Shown one piece after another: positions 1 to 11,395 of a stretch of DNA of 64,000 bases. The position numbers and the translations under genes were made by a program. The notes below the pieces were generated by a model. That model was not told the origin of the DNA. It worked only from the letters and a program-made list of their open reading frames with translations, and did no database searches. The first letter of the stretch is position 1; every line of letters begins with the position of its first letter. Origin of the DNA: Atopsyche davidsoni (Eukaryota; Arthropoda; Insecta; Trichoptera; Hydrobiosidae). The stretch covers positions 8,436,501-8,500,500 of the forward strand of contig JAILWY010000024.1 of NCBI GenBank assembly GCA_022113835.1. Direction: 5' to 3'.

Positions 1-1138
1 CTAAAAGATGTATAGAATACATAATAATAATATTTTTATGCATTTATTAAACTACCAATGTGATGTATTTGATAAAAGAACATGTTAATTATTACAACGA
101 AAATAAATATTCTATCTCTGTGAGTAATTTTTTAGTATATTTTCATCTCCCCCTCTATCTCATTTAAAAAAATAATTCAATTAATCCAATGTTTGATTTA
201 CAATAACAATCTACTGTAAATCAAATCAATAAGGTGCAAATACCTTGTCAAGCAATCTTGACAAGTAAATCAAGATTGTCTTGTTAAATCTATTTATGTT
301 GTATTCATGATTTGATCTTTGGTACCAGTGTTCATATAATTAGAATTTGAATAAAATAATATCTTTGTGAATTGTATTTCCACAAAAATAATTGACACAA
401 AAACAATTTTTTAAATTAAATTAGGGTGTCGAAAGTATTATCAGATTAGATATTTTGTATACCATCACTTTAAAAGTTGGCATTCATATCAGAATCATTT
501 CTGTATCATCACATCCCAATTGTAAGTACTTATTGAATCATTTCTAGTTATTAGTTTTTTTATTATTAATTTTTGTAACATTGCCTTTAATTGTAATGTA
601 AATGGCCTTTTATAAAGTAATAATTGAATAACGTCGGTTATATTTTTGTACTTGTACATTTTGCGATACCATAGCAAATGGTTTGTGATTTCAATGTGCC
701 ACTTAAATAGGTAGAGATCAAATATTTATTAGTAAAGATCAAAATGATTTTATAAAAATAATTTCAGAATACATAAAAACGTATAACAAAGTATTTATTT
801 TAGTAAAATAATTAGAAACAAATCTTTTTTTATAAGATATATAATTTTTTATTAATAGTATACTTGTCTTCGAAGAAAATATTTTTTAATATTAGTACAA
901 CTACTCGTTCACAGAGTGCACTTCACACGCGTCGGTAATGCAGTTTTCTTGTTGAATCGTAGTTGCTTAATTGTACGATAGATGTCACTAATTGTTTTTA
1001 TTTTGATTATCAGTATTTTATATTTTTAAAAGCGTTTTTTGTAAAGAGTTTTGTACATATTTAATGTTGTTGTACAATGTATGAAATAGACATCAATTTA
1101 TGGTTTACTTATGATTTGCATGTTTTTTGGTTGAATAG

Positions 1139-1284
1139 TTATTATAGCAACATCTAAATCATCATCGCCGAATCCGTCGCCAAATGACCAGCTGACTGTG
1201 GACCATCCTTTCTACTATGCGTTGATCAATACACAACGAATGACAATGTTTGTTGGGTGCGTTTTGGAGCCACAACTGGAATAA
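1139..1284 (+). CDS. Serpin RCL cassette exon 1 (first of the large array)
   Basis: This is an alternative 3' exon of a serpin-1-type gene. The acceptor is ...gttgaatag. Joined to one base (A) of the preceding constant exon it reads IIIATSKSSSPN..., then VDHPFYYALI and a stop. The D-H-P-F-Y-Y block matches the serpin signature of strand s4B/s5B. With the hinge of the constant exon at 40791-40935, residue 7 (Lys) is the predicted P1 and residue 8 (Ser) P1', which suggests a trypsin-like target. A possible donor (AAG/GTTTTT) lies about 20 nt after the stop. A near copy is at 43648, with an almost completely different loop. Confidence 0.85.
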
Positions 1285-1556
1285 TGCAAATAATTATACT
1301 AAAAAGGTTTTTATGATATTAGTTCTTGTACAACATCAGTGGGTGTCGTGCAAGAATTAATGTCACATCAGTTTAATAGCTGGAGTTACCGAAGACATAA
1401 GTAAACTCAAACAGAATATTGATAATTCAGTTTTATTGTGTTTAGAAGAAAATTGTTACTCAATATCAAACAAATATGCAAATAGCCATAGGAAAGAGAA
1501 GCAGAACTTCTAATTCAACATAAAATATATTACTTACATTTTTTTTCATTCTACAG

Positions 1557-1693
1557 TTCTCGACGGAATGGGAGGCTCTAGTCTCTATGCATCGAAGAAG
1601 ATTAAATTTATCGCAGAAAAACCGTTCATATTTATGCTTATCAACGATGATAATGATGTTATATTTCAAGGACGTGTATCAAAACCAAAATAA
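1557..1693 (+). CDS. Serpin RCL cassette exon 2
   Basis: The acceptor is ttctacag and the phase is the same one-base split codon as in the other cassettes. The loop reads ILDGMGGSSLYA (predicted P1/P1' Gly/Ser). It is followed by FIAEKPFIFMLI, a diverged serpin signature in which EK replaces DH, and it ends RVSKPK. It lacks the F-S-G-K/S ending of later cassettes and has F-Q-G-R-V instead, closer to ordinary serpin C-termini. It is duplicated at 44057 with three or four residue changes. Confidence 0.82.
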
Positions 1694-2585
1694 CCACACA
1701 CCATTGCATGTACTGCAAGATTCAACTCAATGATTTTATAACAGTCAACTTTGAAATTTGAGAGGTGTATTTTTTTATCGATATCTCCAGTAAATAAAAC
1801 CATTTTATAAAGCACTCAACTTCCACTCGCCTTTACTCCAACTTTTTTACAATAGACTGCCACAAAAATTAAGCTCTAATTTTAGTTTATAGTATTTCAT
1901 AAACAAATCAAGTTGCTTTATGATACATTTATTTTTTTTAAAGTCTTATTATTTACTTAAACTTTGATTTACTGTATAATTCTAAATTTAATGTTTTATT
2001 TAAATAAAAAGTTTATACTGATATTTGAAGTATATATCATTTTTGAAGTAACAATGCACAACATACAAATACACATCAGCAACATAAGAATTTAAAACTA
2101 TACAGAAATTAAATAAAAACATTATTATTAAGTAGACTTAGTTTTATGTAATAAATCCATACAGATTATAATTTATTATTCAATGCTAGTAACTCTTACA
2201 CAGTAAAGTGGTTAGAAGTCAATATTAGTACAACTATTCGTTCACAGAGAGCAGTACAAGTGTCCATAATAAAGTTTATTTTCTTTTATTGTAGTTGTTC
2301 TACTAAACAATAGATGTCACTATATATAATAATTTTTTATTATTTTTATAACACCAAATATATAAAATAAGTATAAAGAACGTTTTTAAATAAAAACAAC
2401 ATGCAGTTATATTAAGATACGCAAATAGGTTTTATCTAATATCTAGAGAGAGCAGTAATCTCTCTATGAGGATTTTGATTTGATGTAACAACAAATTTTT
2501 AATGATAACAATTTATTTATATTTATGAATTTATCACACTTTGACCTTTTGCAAATTATCTGAAATTACTTATACCGTTGCTGAA

Positions 2586-2617
2586 TATAAGCAAATAGCG
2601 TGGAATATTTCTTCAGT
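2586..2617 (+). promoter_or_regulatory. Candidate core promoter (TATA-like plus insect initiator)
   Basis: TATAA at 2586-2590 lies 29 bp upstream of the A in TCAGTT (2613-2618), the arthropod initiator consensus. This spacing is right for a TATA/Inr promoter. It precedes a short ORF at 2682. No transcript evidence is available, so this is inference from motif spacing. Confidence 0.45.
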
Positions 2618-2681
2618 TTAAAGTCTGTCTCATGTGTGAAGTGGCACAGAGGAAAGTTCCAAGTGCTATAGAGTGAACAAA

Positions 2682-2801
2682 ATGTTTTGCCTTGTGGTTG
2701 CCTTTCTCCTCGTGCTCTCGCTCTTGACTTGTCTACTCATGCTGGCCAGCCTCATGATCTCGGGGATTGCCAGCGCCTCTCTCAATATCACTCTTCAATG
2801 A
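2682..2801 (+). CDS. Small hydrophobic 39-residue peptide, unknown function
   Basis: A single-exon ORF starts MFCLVVAFLLVLSLLTCLLM and continues with a second hydrophobic run rich in L, A, S and I, ending SLNITLQ. Almost the whole product is membrane-like: either a signal peptide with a very short tail or a single-pass micropeptide. It is preceded by a good TATA/initiator pair (2586-2617) and a 5' leader of about 67 nt, and followed by AATAAA at 2913. Its GC content is much higher than the surroundings. It lies between serpin cassettes and is not in their phase. It could instead be a 5' signal-peptide exon, but no convincing donor lies in frame. I do not recognise it. Confidence 0.4.
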   Translation: MFCLVVAFLLVLSLLTCLLMLASLMISGIASASLNITLQ

Positions 2802-2912
2802 TGACACCTGTATGTACAAGGCTATTCAATACACTTCTAGAGTAATACATCAACTCTTAATTTTTTCTTCATATAATCAGACAGCCTTTACATAAGGCTA
2901 GCGAGAATCAAA

Positions 2913-2918
2913 AATAAA
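2913..2918 (+). terminator. Poly(A) signal after the 39-residue ORF
   Basis: AATAAA lies about 110 nt after the stop of the small ORF. In AT-rich DNA such hexamers are frequent, so its weight comes only from its place after a promoter-like pair and an ORF. Confidence 0.3.
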
Positions 2919-3966
2919 TATCAGTTTGAATAGACTGAAGCTATTTTCATTTTAAAAAAATTTCCCTAATAAATAGAATTTTTAATTTATTCTAATTATT
3001 AAAATTCTCCCCCATTGATACAAGGCAGACTTTCAATATCGTGTGGTTTTTTAATATTTGTTTAGCTCTACCTAATTTAATCAGAGTTAATCTACTTATG
3101 AAATTAATTTTTTGAAAATAAGTTTGCTCAGGGCTTATTAAAAAGTAATAAATGAAATCATATGTGATGTTTTTAAATAAAAATTCTTTTGTAAATTTTC
3201 TATGTTTTTGTTTTTATTTGTGACTGGTTTTGCCCACCTATCTCATTATATATATATATATATAGAGACGTGGAAAAATTACAACACGAATTTTGATTTA
3301 AAAATATCAAAGTGGAATTCCACTGAGCACTTTCTGTCGAAAATATTGAAAACATATTTACCAGCTAAGAAGAGTTGTTCATTGAAAATGAGATCAAAGG
3401 TTGTGAGAAAACATAATTATTAAAATAAAACTCAATTATACCTCAATATTGGAAAATGATGCCCATTTTGTCTTGCATGACAAATTTATTTTATATTGAT
3501 TGGTAATGAAAGAAAATAATTGTGATAAAAAAGTTGTGATTTCTTAATACATGCTTGTCGTAAAAAATATTATATTTCAATAATGAAGGATATTCTAAGT
3601 GTTCAGGCGATGTTGCTTGGTATTTTAAAAAAATTACTCGCTCGCAATGACATACACAAACACAAATTCTAAATGACTGATTAAATTGAATGTTAATTAC
3701 AAAGTTGTCAAATACATCTCAAATATTGCATGAAATAATATTTAATAACATCATGTGCAGAATGTTTATCAGGAAAATAACATTTTATTAAATTCATCTG
3801 ACCTATTTAACCGCTTCGTAATCACTGTTCAATTAAAGCAGTCTGGTAATATATTTGTTGAATATAGCGTATTCTTTAATTAAATGATACTTAGCTTTGT
3901 CAAGTAAGAGTAATGTTAAGAAAACATAATTATCTACAATAAAAAGTACTTTTACAATCTTTATAG
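2919..3966. other. Intronic stretch with no gene seen
   Basis: AT-rich sequence between cassettes. It holds a short (TA)n run at 3248-3264 and, at about 3290-3355, a copy of a dispersed repeat end (TGGAATTCCACYRAG...) that recurs near 5585, 33215 and, decayed, 39540. An ORF at 3202-3423 has no recognisable homology and no serpin signature. Confidence 0.5.
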
Positions 3967-4100
3967 TGGTCCAAATAGTTCATCTGTCGTTGCAAATATC
4001 TCCACAAAAAACTACATTCCTCGCTGAGCACCCGTTCCTCTTCATCTTACGAACGGAACAAGGAACGTTGGTTTTCAAAGGAAAGTTCAATGGAAAATAA
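3967..4100 (+). CDS. Serpin RCL cassette exon 3
   Basis: The acceptor is aatctttatag, with one-base-phase entry. The loop is MVQIVHLSLQIS (predicted P1/P1' Leu/Ser, chymotrypsin-like), followed by FLAEHPFLFILRT and VFKGKFNGK then stop. It is 44 residues long, as expected for a serpin-1 exon-9 variant. It is separated from cassette 2 by 2.3 kb that contains the small hydrophobic ORF. Confidence 0.87.
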
Positions 4101-4557
4101 AAATCAGGAGTTAATGTTTTTCTCATTGAATGGTTTGTACAAAGAGTGGTTACATTTTTATGGTGGATGGTGGAGAACAGTTAGTATTATTTGCCCTTTC
4201 AGATGGTTATGACTTCTTTTCCTCTTGCTCTTGCATTCAGCCTTTTGTGGGTTTTTGTATTTAGTTAGTTTTACATTTTAAAGATGTCAACTGTTGAATT
4301 ATTAAACATTTCTGATTATATGTGAACACTAACTAATGAATTTGAAAACATTTTTGTACATATTTTTAGCAATTTTAGTGCACAAAAGTAATAATCTTCT
4401 CAAGAAAAACAAATCCACCATATTTTACTAACATTTTTTTATGTTGCAAACTTTTATTTTATATAAACTGCACACATTATAGTATTTCTTGTATTGCGTT
4501 CCGTACGATGAAGCGAACACTCGTGTTCTGTAAGAAGCACATTTATGGTTGTTACAG

Positions 4558-4691
4558 GCGTCTTAATAGCTCTTCAGTCGTCGGCATCATTCTTCCGAAA
4601 TCCAACTTTCCATGCTACTCATCCATTCTACTTCGCCTTGAGAACGACACAAGGAAAATTCGTATTCAACGGAAAATTTATTGGAAATTAA
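4558..4691 (+). CDS. Serpin RCL cassette exon 4
   Basis: The acceptor is tggttgttacag. The loop is SVLIALQSSASF (predicted P1/P1' Gln/Ser, an unusual P1). It is followed by FHATHPFYFALRT and FVFNGKFIGN, then stop. The signature has Thr-His in place of Asp-His before P-F. Length and phase match the other cassettes. Confidence 0.86.
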
Positions 4692-5677
4692 AAATCAAGA
4701 AATAAAAAGCTAAATGGTTTGTTATTAAAAAGGATTATTGTTAAATGGTTAAGGTTGCGGTGAAACGCACGAAACGCAAAATATTTCAAATTTAACTAAT
4801 AAGTAATTATAAGTAAATTTATTATATCATTCCCTAACCTTTATTGCAAACCTAGTGTCCTTAATTTGACAAATTATATTATTTATTATTTCAGATTTCT
4901 TATACACCCAAATTATCTACAAAAACTTTTTACTATCATTTTTTACGTTCATAGTTTTATGTACCAAATTTACACCCAAAAAAATAAGCAAGTGAATAGT
5001 TTTTTTTATCTTTCACTTTTATTTTTATTTCACTAATAATATTAGATAATGTTTTTAAACGATAAATATCACTACTAAATATTGAACACGTTTACCATAA
5101 ATATTTTTGTTAAATTCACGTATATCGAAGTTAATTTCAAAACAGAAATATCTATAACAGATGCATCTAAAGATAAAAAACTAGTCCACTTATTTAAAGA
5201 TGAATTTATTAAAACCGCTTATTCTTAGTGGAAGGATGAGCCATATTAGGAAGAAATGACGATACGCAGTATTACGACAGGGAACACTCATCAACATATT
5301 TGAACAGATTCACAGACACACACTTTGACTATTGCATAAACGTGTCCCTATGTTGTGTAGAGTGTAAAACTCCTGAAAAAAAATAATTGTGTTTAGTTAT
5401 GTTATAAAAAAATCATATATTTATTGAATTTAGTTTTTTTAAGTACTATATTGTATTTTAAATAATAAGTAAAATACTTGAGTGATTTTTCCACATATAG
5501 ATTTTTATTGCCAACGTGAAAGGTTGGCGAAACCGGTCGCCAATAAAAATCTATATGTAGAAAAATAGTAATATTTAAAATATCAAAATGGAATTCCACC
5601 AAGTACTCCCTGTCAAAAATATTTAATTTCTACTATATTGTGTATTATAAATAGTTTTTTTTTTGGTATTTTTATAG
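4692..5677. other. Intron between cassettes with a dispersed repeat
   Basis: No coding signal. Around 5480-5640 is a repeat with a self-complementary centre (CCAACGTGAAAGGTTGGCG; ATAGATTTTTATTG and its complement on either side) and the TGGAATTCCACC end also found near 3310 and 33215. This is probably a small non-autonomous element. Confidence 0.45.
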
Positions 5678-5808
5678 CTATTGTAGAAATGACTTTATCC
5701 AGCTTTAGACCCAAACGTAAATTTACGTTCCATGCCAAGCACCCTTTCTGCTTCCTCTTAAAAACCAAGGAAGAACTCATTTTCAACGGGAAGTTTGCTG
5801 GATTGTAA
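5678..5808 (+). CDS. Serpin RCL cassette exon 5
   Basis: The acceptor is ggtatttttatag. The loop is TIVEMTLSSFRP (predicted P1/P1' Leu/Ser), followed by FHAKHPFCFLLKT and IFNGKFAGL, then stop. It shares the F-N-G-K-F ending with cassette 4, so the two are likely close relatives. Confidence 0.87.
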
Positions 5809-6410
5809 AAAAAACAGAGCCAGGTTATTCCTTGAATGGTTTTTTATTGAATGGCACGCTTAGTGCGGGAATGGTAGAATGTACAATTGATTAGCTTCAA
5901 TATTTTTCGCTTTCTTTAGGGAACTACTATTAATGTTTGCTTTTAGTAGATTGTTGGACGTGAGTTTATATATAATTTTTAATTCTTTATTATTTGCTTG
6001 GCTATGCACTAATCAGTAAATTGTGTGTTATTTTTAAAACACTGCAAGAATTGAAAGGTTGACACAACCTTGACGTGGCATAACACTCGAGCACTAAATC
6101 TTACAAGCGTTTGAGGACATCTTAAAATTGTACAAGGTGTTTTTACCTTAGAGTTAAAATTCTGGTAAAGGTTTGACTAATGGGATCGAAGCAAATTGAC
6201 ATTTTCATATGGTAGTTTAAAATGAAGAGTATGTTATCATTTTACATATTCATTCAGTTTAACGTAACCTGCGTAAAGCTGGGTGCTTACTTGAGGACTC
6301 ATTTAATCATTTCAAAAAAGTTCTCTCGTGCCAGGAGGGAGCATGGTGAAATAAGACGTAAGATTAATTCACACAATGCGGGGGCTAACTTCCTCATGTT
6401 TTGTTCTAAG

Positions 6411-6538
6411 ATGCAATAATCGCCCCCGGCTCGACCCTGGAGGGGCCCCCTATTCTGGTAGTCCAGCACCCGTTTTATTTCGGCATTCGGGCACAGAAGG
6501 GAGATTTCATTTTCTCCGGAAAATATACCGGGAAATAA
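6411..6538 (+). CDS. Serpin RCL cassette exon 6
   Basis: The acceptor is ttttgttctaag. The loop is NAIIAPGSTLEG (predicted P1/P1' Gly/Ser, elastase-like), then PPILVVQHPFYFGIRAQ and FIFSGKYTGK, then stop. It is GC-richer than its neighbours in the loop (a CCCCCGG run). An ORF start further upstream at 6222 is in a different frame. Confidence 0.85.
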
Positions 6539-6744
6539 GGCAAGGCTGAATTTACACAATAGGTTGATAATTAATTCAGAAAAAGATTTCTTTGTTGTCT
6601 CTGTAGGTCTTATTAACCTGACTTCCTTTAACTAACATAAAACATTTTAAAATGATCTGGATTGGTTTGGTTAGAGCTCTCACCAATGATTATTACTGAA
6701 TATTTATATTATACAGATATTTGAAAGGAAAAACAAACTTTACA

Positions 6745-6903
6745 TCGGTAGGATTCGAACCCACACTTCATGGTTATATGCAATTTTAGCAAACTAGGTA
6801 CATTGATTCCGCACCTGTATATAACGAGTCACCTCGGCGCTGTGGCTTAATTGGTAGAGCACTCCAAGTGAGGTGCGGGTCGAGTCTCACCGTTGCCAAT
6901 TGG
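6745..6903 (+). repeat. tRNA-derived SINE-like element
   Basis: At 6841-6900 is a tRNA-like head with A-box-like TGGCTTAATTGGTAGAGC and B-box-like GGGTCGAGTCTCA. Just upstream, at 6752-6772, is an inverted T-arm motif (GGATTCGAACCC). The two facing tRNA-like halves resemble the other foldback SINE-like elements in this window (32962, 55716, 62735). The element is too degenerate to be a working tRNA gene. Confidence 0.5.
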
Positions 6904-7341
6904 TGAAACTAGTAAAAATATTTCATTTATTTATACAATAAATATCATTTATTGCTATTTTTAATTTGTTGTATTTATTATTTTTCTACTTGTATGATCG
7001 TATGCTACTGCTATTTAAGAATGTTTACACCCACAATTTATACAAAAAATTACAAATCGACACACTAAACCTAATTTTTACTATTCTTACATGCACATAT
7101 TATCTCTGTACACACTAGATTATATTTAGAGCAAGAAATATTAATTGTTGACAATCATAAAGTAATTCAATGTAATAATCTGAAAATGATAATTATCTGA
7201 TATCTCTAAATTATCACAATTCACGGGAAGATTATTTACTGGTATAGATTATCATTAAGAATAACTGTATTGTTTTCTGTAGTTTATAGTTCTTATAAGT
7301 TAAACTTCAAGTTAAAAACAATATTCGTGTTACTTCAAAAG

Positions 7342-7451
7342 GTTTTGAAATTGTCGCGGTATCCTATTTCAAGCCTGACGGGTTTGTAGTGGAACATCCA
7401 TTCTATTTCTGTCATCGAGCACTAAATGGTCAGATTGTGTTCTCTAGATAA
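7342..7451 (+). pseudogene. Truncated serpin RCL cassette (premature stop)
   Basis: This is closely related to the next cassette at 7630. The acceptor is ttacttcaaaag. The loop is SFEIVAVSYFKP (P1/P1' Val/Ser), followed by VVEHPFYFCHRA and IVFSR, then TAA. Aligned with its neighbour, the codons for G-K have become AGA TAA, and a one-base insertion follows. The last five or six residues of the final strand are therefore lost. It may be a dead cassette, or a product missing the C-terminal tip. Confidence 0.75.
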
Positions 7452-7629
7452 CACCCCCGGGGTGTAAAATAAGTCTGAAGAAGCCCTCGAAAGGTCAAAG
7501 TGCTCACAAACAAAAATTATCATAACCTCTTAGCCGTTTGGCTATTTACTTTTGTTGTATAAAATAAGGGTTAAATAGCGATGTCCAAATATTTTAACGC
7601 TTAAAGCAATGTTATTATTTCTTCAAAAG

Positions 7630-7754
7630 GTTTTCAAATTGTACCGGCAATATATATCGAGCCAGATAAGTTTATAGCTGAACATCCATTCTATTTCTGT
7701 CTCCGAGCACAGAATGGTCAAATTATCTTCTCTGGAAAACATGCCGGGGTGTGA
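7630..7754 (+). CDS. Serpin RCL cassette exon 7
   Basis: The acceptor is atttcttcaaaag. The loop is SFQIVPAIYIEP (residue 7 Ala, residue 8 Ile), then FIAEHPFYFCLRAQ and FSGKHAGV, then TGA. A donor-like AAG/GTTGGA lies 7 nt after the stop. It is an intact sister of the broken cassette at 7342; the two share the intron end as well. Confidence 0.86.
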
Positions 7755-7980
7755 AACAAGGTTGGAAATAGTGATAATATTGGCTTTTGAATTCCAAATT
7801 GTTAGGCTTTCTGTATATGTATTAAAATATATATTAATGTGAATGGATATTTCACCAACATTATTGTGATGCCAGTTCCTTCATCAAAAAAATAATGTCC
7901 AAGAACTGCTGTATCTTTAATACCTTTAAATATTATACTGTAGTTTTAACATGTAATTTCTCGTAGAAATATTAGCTTTC

Positions 7981-8065
7981 CAAGCTCGAGTAGAACATTC
8001 TGTCCATTCTTAAAACTAATGAAAATATGACTCGTGATTGCTTTCTTCTCCGGTGGCGGGTGGCT
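7981..8065 (+). pseudogene. Decayed serpin cassette relic
   Basis: The run TAGAACATTCTGTCCATTC is followed by TTAAAACTAATGAAAAT and CTTCTCCGGTGG. This resembles the cassette core (E-H-S-F-Y-F-I-L-K-T-N-E-N ... F-S-G) with small deletions and stops. No usable acceptor or open frame remains. The call rests on short patches of similarity and is tentative. Confidence 0.35.
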
Positions 8066-8568
8066 GGTGCACATTTTATGCTGGGGATCTATTTATTTTT
8101 TGGTAGAGAGAAAAACATTTGATAAATTAACAATGTCAAGTCTGGAGACCACGATGGATGTGACAGGATTTTTTGAGAAGTCACACGCGCTGTTACTCAA
8201 CTGAATTAGCAATAAACTAATATCATTCTGTTATTTAGTCGTTCTTTTTAAGGTTATACCCAAGTAAACAACGAAAGGCCAGTAATCAATCGGTTGTCAG
8301 TTGTGTGCATTACATCATTACACATTTTCATCCATTAGTTGACAATTTATTTACACATCACTCCAAGTGCTTTGATATGAGCTGAGGTTGTCTCCGATGC
8401 TGTTGTGAGGATATCTCTGTTGAGTGGAATACAATGATTAAATATTTAGATGGTGTTTTACTATTGTATTTTCTACATGGCTTCTTTTCTAAATTTTAGT
8501 GATGTTCCAACTTTTCATTTCATTTTCATGTTTATATCGTATAATGTTTTATATGTATTTATTTACAG

Positions 8569-8699
8569 CATTTATGATAGTGCCTATAAGTATGCCGATT
8601 TATCAAAGTTTTCATGCAGAGCACCCGTTCATGTTCCATATCGTAGACAGAAAAAATCTCAAAATCGAGATGTTTAGAGGAAAGTTCACGGGAGTCTAG
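8569..8699 (+). CDS. Serpin RCL cassette exon 8 (MPI subfamily)
   Basis: The acceptor is tatttatttacag. The loop is TFMIVPISMPIY (predicted P1/P1' Ile/Ser, elastase-like), then FHAEHPFMFHIVDR and EMFRGKFTGV, then stop. This is one of four cassettes sharing the MPI loop core, the H-I-V-D-R-[KR]-N motif and the R-G-K-F ending (8569, 9887, 12099, 12779). A TGCATG hexamer lies about 184 nt after the stop. Confidence 0.88.
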
Positions 8700-9282
8700 T
8701 CGAAATCGCGGCTTGTCTCTGACCTCCGACGAAAACAGAAGGATTGCTTAAAGTAGTTTACTATGAAAAACATTATAAAGCAAATTAATGAAAACATGCC
8801 AACCAAAAAATGTAAATAACATCTATTTTAAATGTGAATTATTTAACCATTTTATATGTTGCGTGTTAAACTACTAAAGCACTGCATGCCTTGAAAACTA
8901 TAGTTAATTAATAAATAATTAGTCCGTGTTCACAACCGTGCAGGTATTTTTGGTTTGCAATAGGGCTTTAGATGGTCGATTAACATGATTATATCGATTG
9001 ACAAATTTGTAAAACCAAACCTTTTATTAGAATGTGAGCTCAGAAGTAAGCTGCTGGAGTTGTAGTATTTAGTTACCCAAAGCTTTATTTTTTGCTGCTT
9101 ACACTTATATCAGTTTCAGTTCTATTCTTATTCATTTTCGATTCTAAGCGTGTTACAGATCTTATTAGATAAATTTATGGTATATTTCGGTAATTCTTGT
9201 TAAATTGATACCCAAGACATTGTCGGGTGCACTCTAGCGTGGATGAAATTACCATTGCATTTATTGTGTGCATTGTTTCCAG

Positions 9283-9449
9283 CAGTTGTGTTAGTGCATC
9301 TGATATGGAAAAAATCAGTTTACAAATTCAATGCCAACTACCCGTTTGCGTTTCACATCATTCACAGAAGAAAAGATAAGAGGGTGGTCTTCAGCGGCAA
9401 GTGTGCCGGCGCTCAACTGTGTGCTTTTCTTTTGCTTCAGGCAAACTAG
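9283..9449 (+). CDS. Serpin RCL cassette exon 9 with extended C-terminus
   Basis: The acceptor is tgtgcattgtttccag. The loop is TVVLVHLIWKKS (residue 7 Leu), then NANYPFAFHIIHR and VVFSGK. The ending is CAGAQLCAFLLLQAN, about 12 residues longer than typical cassettes. The H of H-P-F is replaced by Y. It is a sister of the cassette at 13439, which also has a lengthened, Cys-containing tail. The tail is hydrophobic; whether it is tolerated in a folded serpin is unknown. Confidence 0.83.
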
Positions 9450-9886
9450 GGACTTGTACTTTAACATTGCGTTTTTACTTTTTGACTTCCGGCGGTATTC
9501 TTATTTGCTGTACCCTAACCGAGTTTTGGTTCAAAATGCTCACCGACTTTGAGGTCTTTCAAACAGAGCTAAAAATCTTTACTGATGCAGGCTTTCTGTG
9601 ATTGTGCAAAGAGGCAAATGTTAGAAACGTAGTCCATGAAAAGACAGTCTCGTACTTTATTGGAAGTCTACGAGACCCACCTAGTCTACAAAGAGAATAG
9701 AAAGAACAGACAATATATCTATGATAATTTTATATAACGACCAATTGGAATATTTGATTCCCAGAGAGTCAATTCCTTATGATCTTTTTGTCTTCAGTTT
9801 TTCACCAATGACCACAAAGCCTTTCTATCTAATGACGTAAGAAATATGGACTAGTACCGTAATGTTTTAAATGTATTTATTTACAG

Positions 9887-10017
9887 CATTTATGAAAATG
9901 CCTATAAGTAGCCGGAGAAATCGAAGATTCCACGCAGCGCACCCGTTCATGTTCTGTATCGTAGACAGAAGGAATCTCAAAATTGAGACGTTTAGAGGAA
10001 AATTCACGGGTGTCTAG
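9887..10017 (+). CDS. Serpin RCL cassette exon 10 (MPI subfamily)
   Basis: The acceptor is tatttatttacag. The loop is TFMKMPISSRRN (predicted P1/P1' Ile/Ser), then FHAAHPFMFCIVDR and ETFRGKFTGV, then stop. It differs from its relatives at 8569, 12099 and 12779 mainly in residues 4-12, the loop. A TGCATG lies about 180 nt downstream of the stop (10197-10202). Confidence 0.88.
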
Positions 10018-10391
10018 TCTACAACCCCATCTTAAACTGAATGGTACACCAAAGTAGCGTTATTTAAATGTTGTCTATGAAAAACATTGCAAAGCAAATG
10101 AATGAAAACATGGCAACTAAAAAATGCAATTAACATCAATTTTCAAAATGCATTATTTATCCATTTTATATGTTGCCTGTCAAACTACTAAAGCACTGCA
10201 TGCCCTCTTGTCCCTGGCTGCATCTCTGTTGCTGACTGGTGACTAAACAAAGTTTATGTTTACCACAAATATTTCACACAGCTTAACAGACAACAATACA
10301 AAATTATGGGAACCAGTGGCTCGCTGTTCCATACAAAAGTGTTATATTGTACTTTATACGTTTAAATTTATTTGATTATTTCTGCCAAAAG

Positions 10392-10513
10392 ACCTAATCG
10401 TCGCTGAGAGCTATATTGTACCAGCGAGGTTCACAGCCGATCACCCATTCCGTTTCTGCCTTCGAACACAGAATGGACAGATTGTATTCACCGGAAAGAA
10501 CGTTGGCATATAA
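10392..10513 (+). CDS. Serpin RCL cassette exon 11
   Basis: The acceptor is tatttctgccaaaag. The loop is NLIVAESYIVPA (residue 7 Ser), then FTADHPFRFCLRTQ and VFTGKNVGI, then stop. A donor AAG/GTCAGA lies 6 nt after the stop. It belongs with the cassettes at 7630 and 11396 (F-C-L-R-[AT]-Q motif). Confidence 0.86.
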
Positions 10514-11395
10514 AACAAGGTCAGAGATGGTAAAAATATGAACTTGCTTGATTTCGCGGTGTTGGTCTTATAGATTAATTCATTATTCGTAGCTAGATTA
10601 CGAGTTATAATAAAAATTATCCTTGAGCATGCACATTAAGAAGGTTACGGGTTCGAAAATAAAAACAGTACAAAAGCTCAAACTCTGAATATTTGATATT
10701 AACTCCAAACCCATGGCTGTCTATTTTGATTTATATTCACGCTGCTGCTGTCAACCGTGTGGCTGACTGCAGATACTGATCTTAGTGCCCACTATATGGG
10801 CTGATTCCAAACTTGTCACAGACTTTTAAACCTATCGTTTCAATTGATATATTAAAATAAAAGATTACTAAAAATAATATCCTCTTCTCAGAATGATAGT
10901 TATAATCACACCACAAATCCAATGAATTTTTGAAAAATGCTGATTTTTTTCAGTCATATTTTTTTGAAGTCTATAGTATAAAGTGAAATGGTCACCAAAC
11001 TTCTATGAGGAGAGGCACCAGAAAAAGAAGATATAGTAATAAGAATAACAGTTGAAAAATCTGTAACACGTTTACAAATCACCCAGTATAACGAATGTTC
11101 TTTTTAACTATCAACTCATTTTCAGTGAAAGTATGTCTGTGCGGTCGCTTGTGTTTCATAAATTGTTTTCCTGGGTGAATTTTCTCAGAAGTTTACTGCG
11201 TCACGTTTCTACATTTCGGTACTGGAGCCATTTTCAAAGATTTTGATTCTTGAATATTGCTCCAGTGACAGAGTGAGTCAAAGCATTGGGTCAACAATCA
11301 ATTTGGACCTTGTTGATCCATGAAAATAAGTCCACCAATAACGATCGTCCAAACATGCGAATATACCTTAAGCATAAATTTTTGTAAAGTTTTAG

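Noticed and set aside
6745..6903. Functional tRNA gene
   Set aside because: Box-like motifs are present, but acceptor and anticodon stems do not pair well and the element belongs to a repeated SINE-like family.
9790..9840. Possible extra cassette (GACCACAAAGCCTTTCTATC resembling D-H-P-F)
   Set aside because: Only a few bases of similarity, with no acceptor and no F-S-G motif. Left out as chance.
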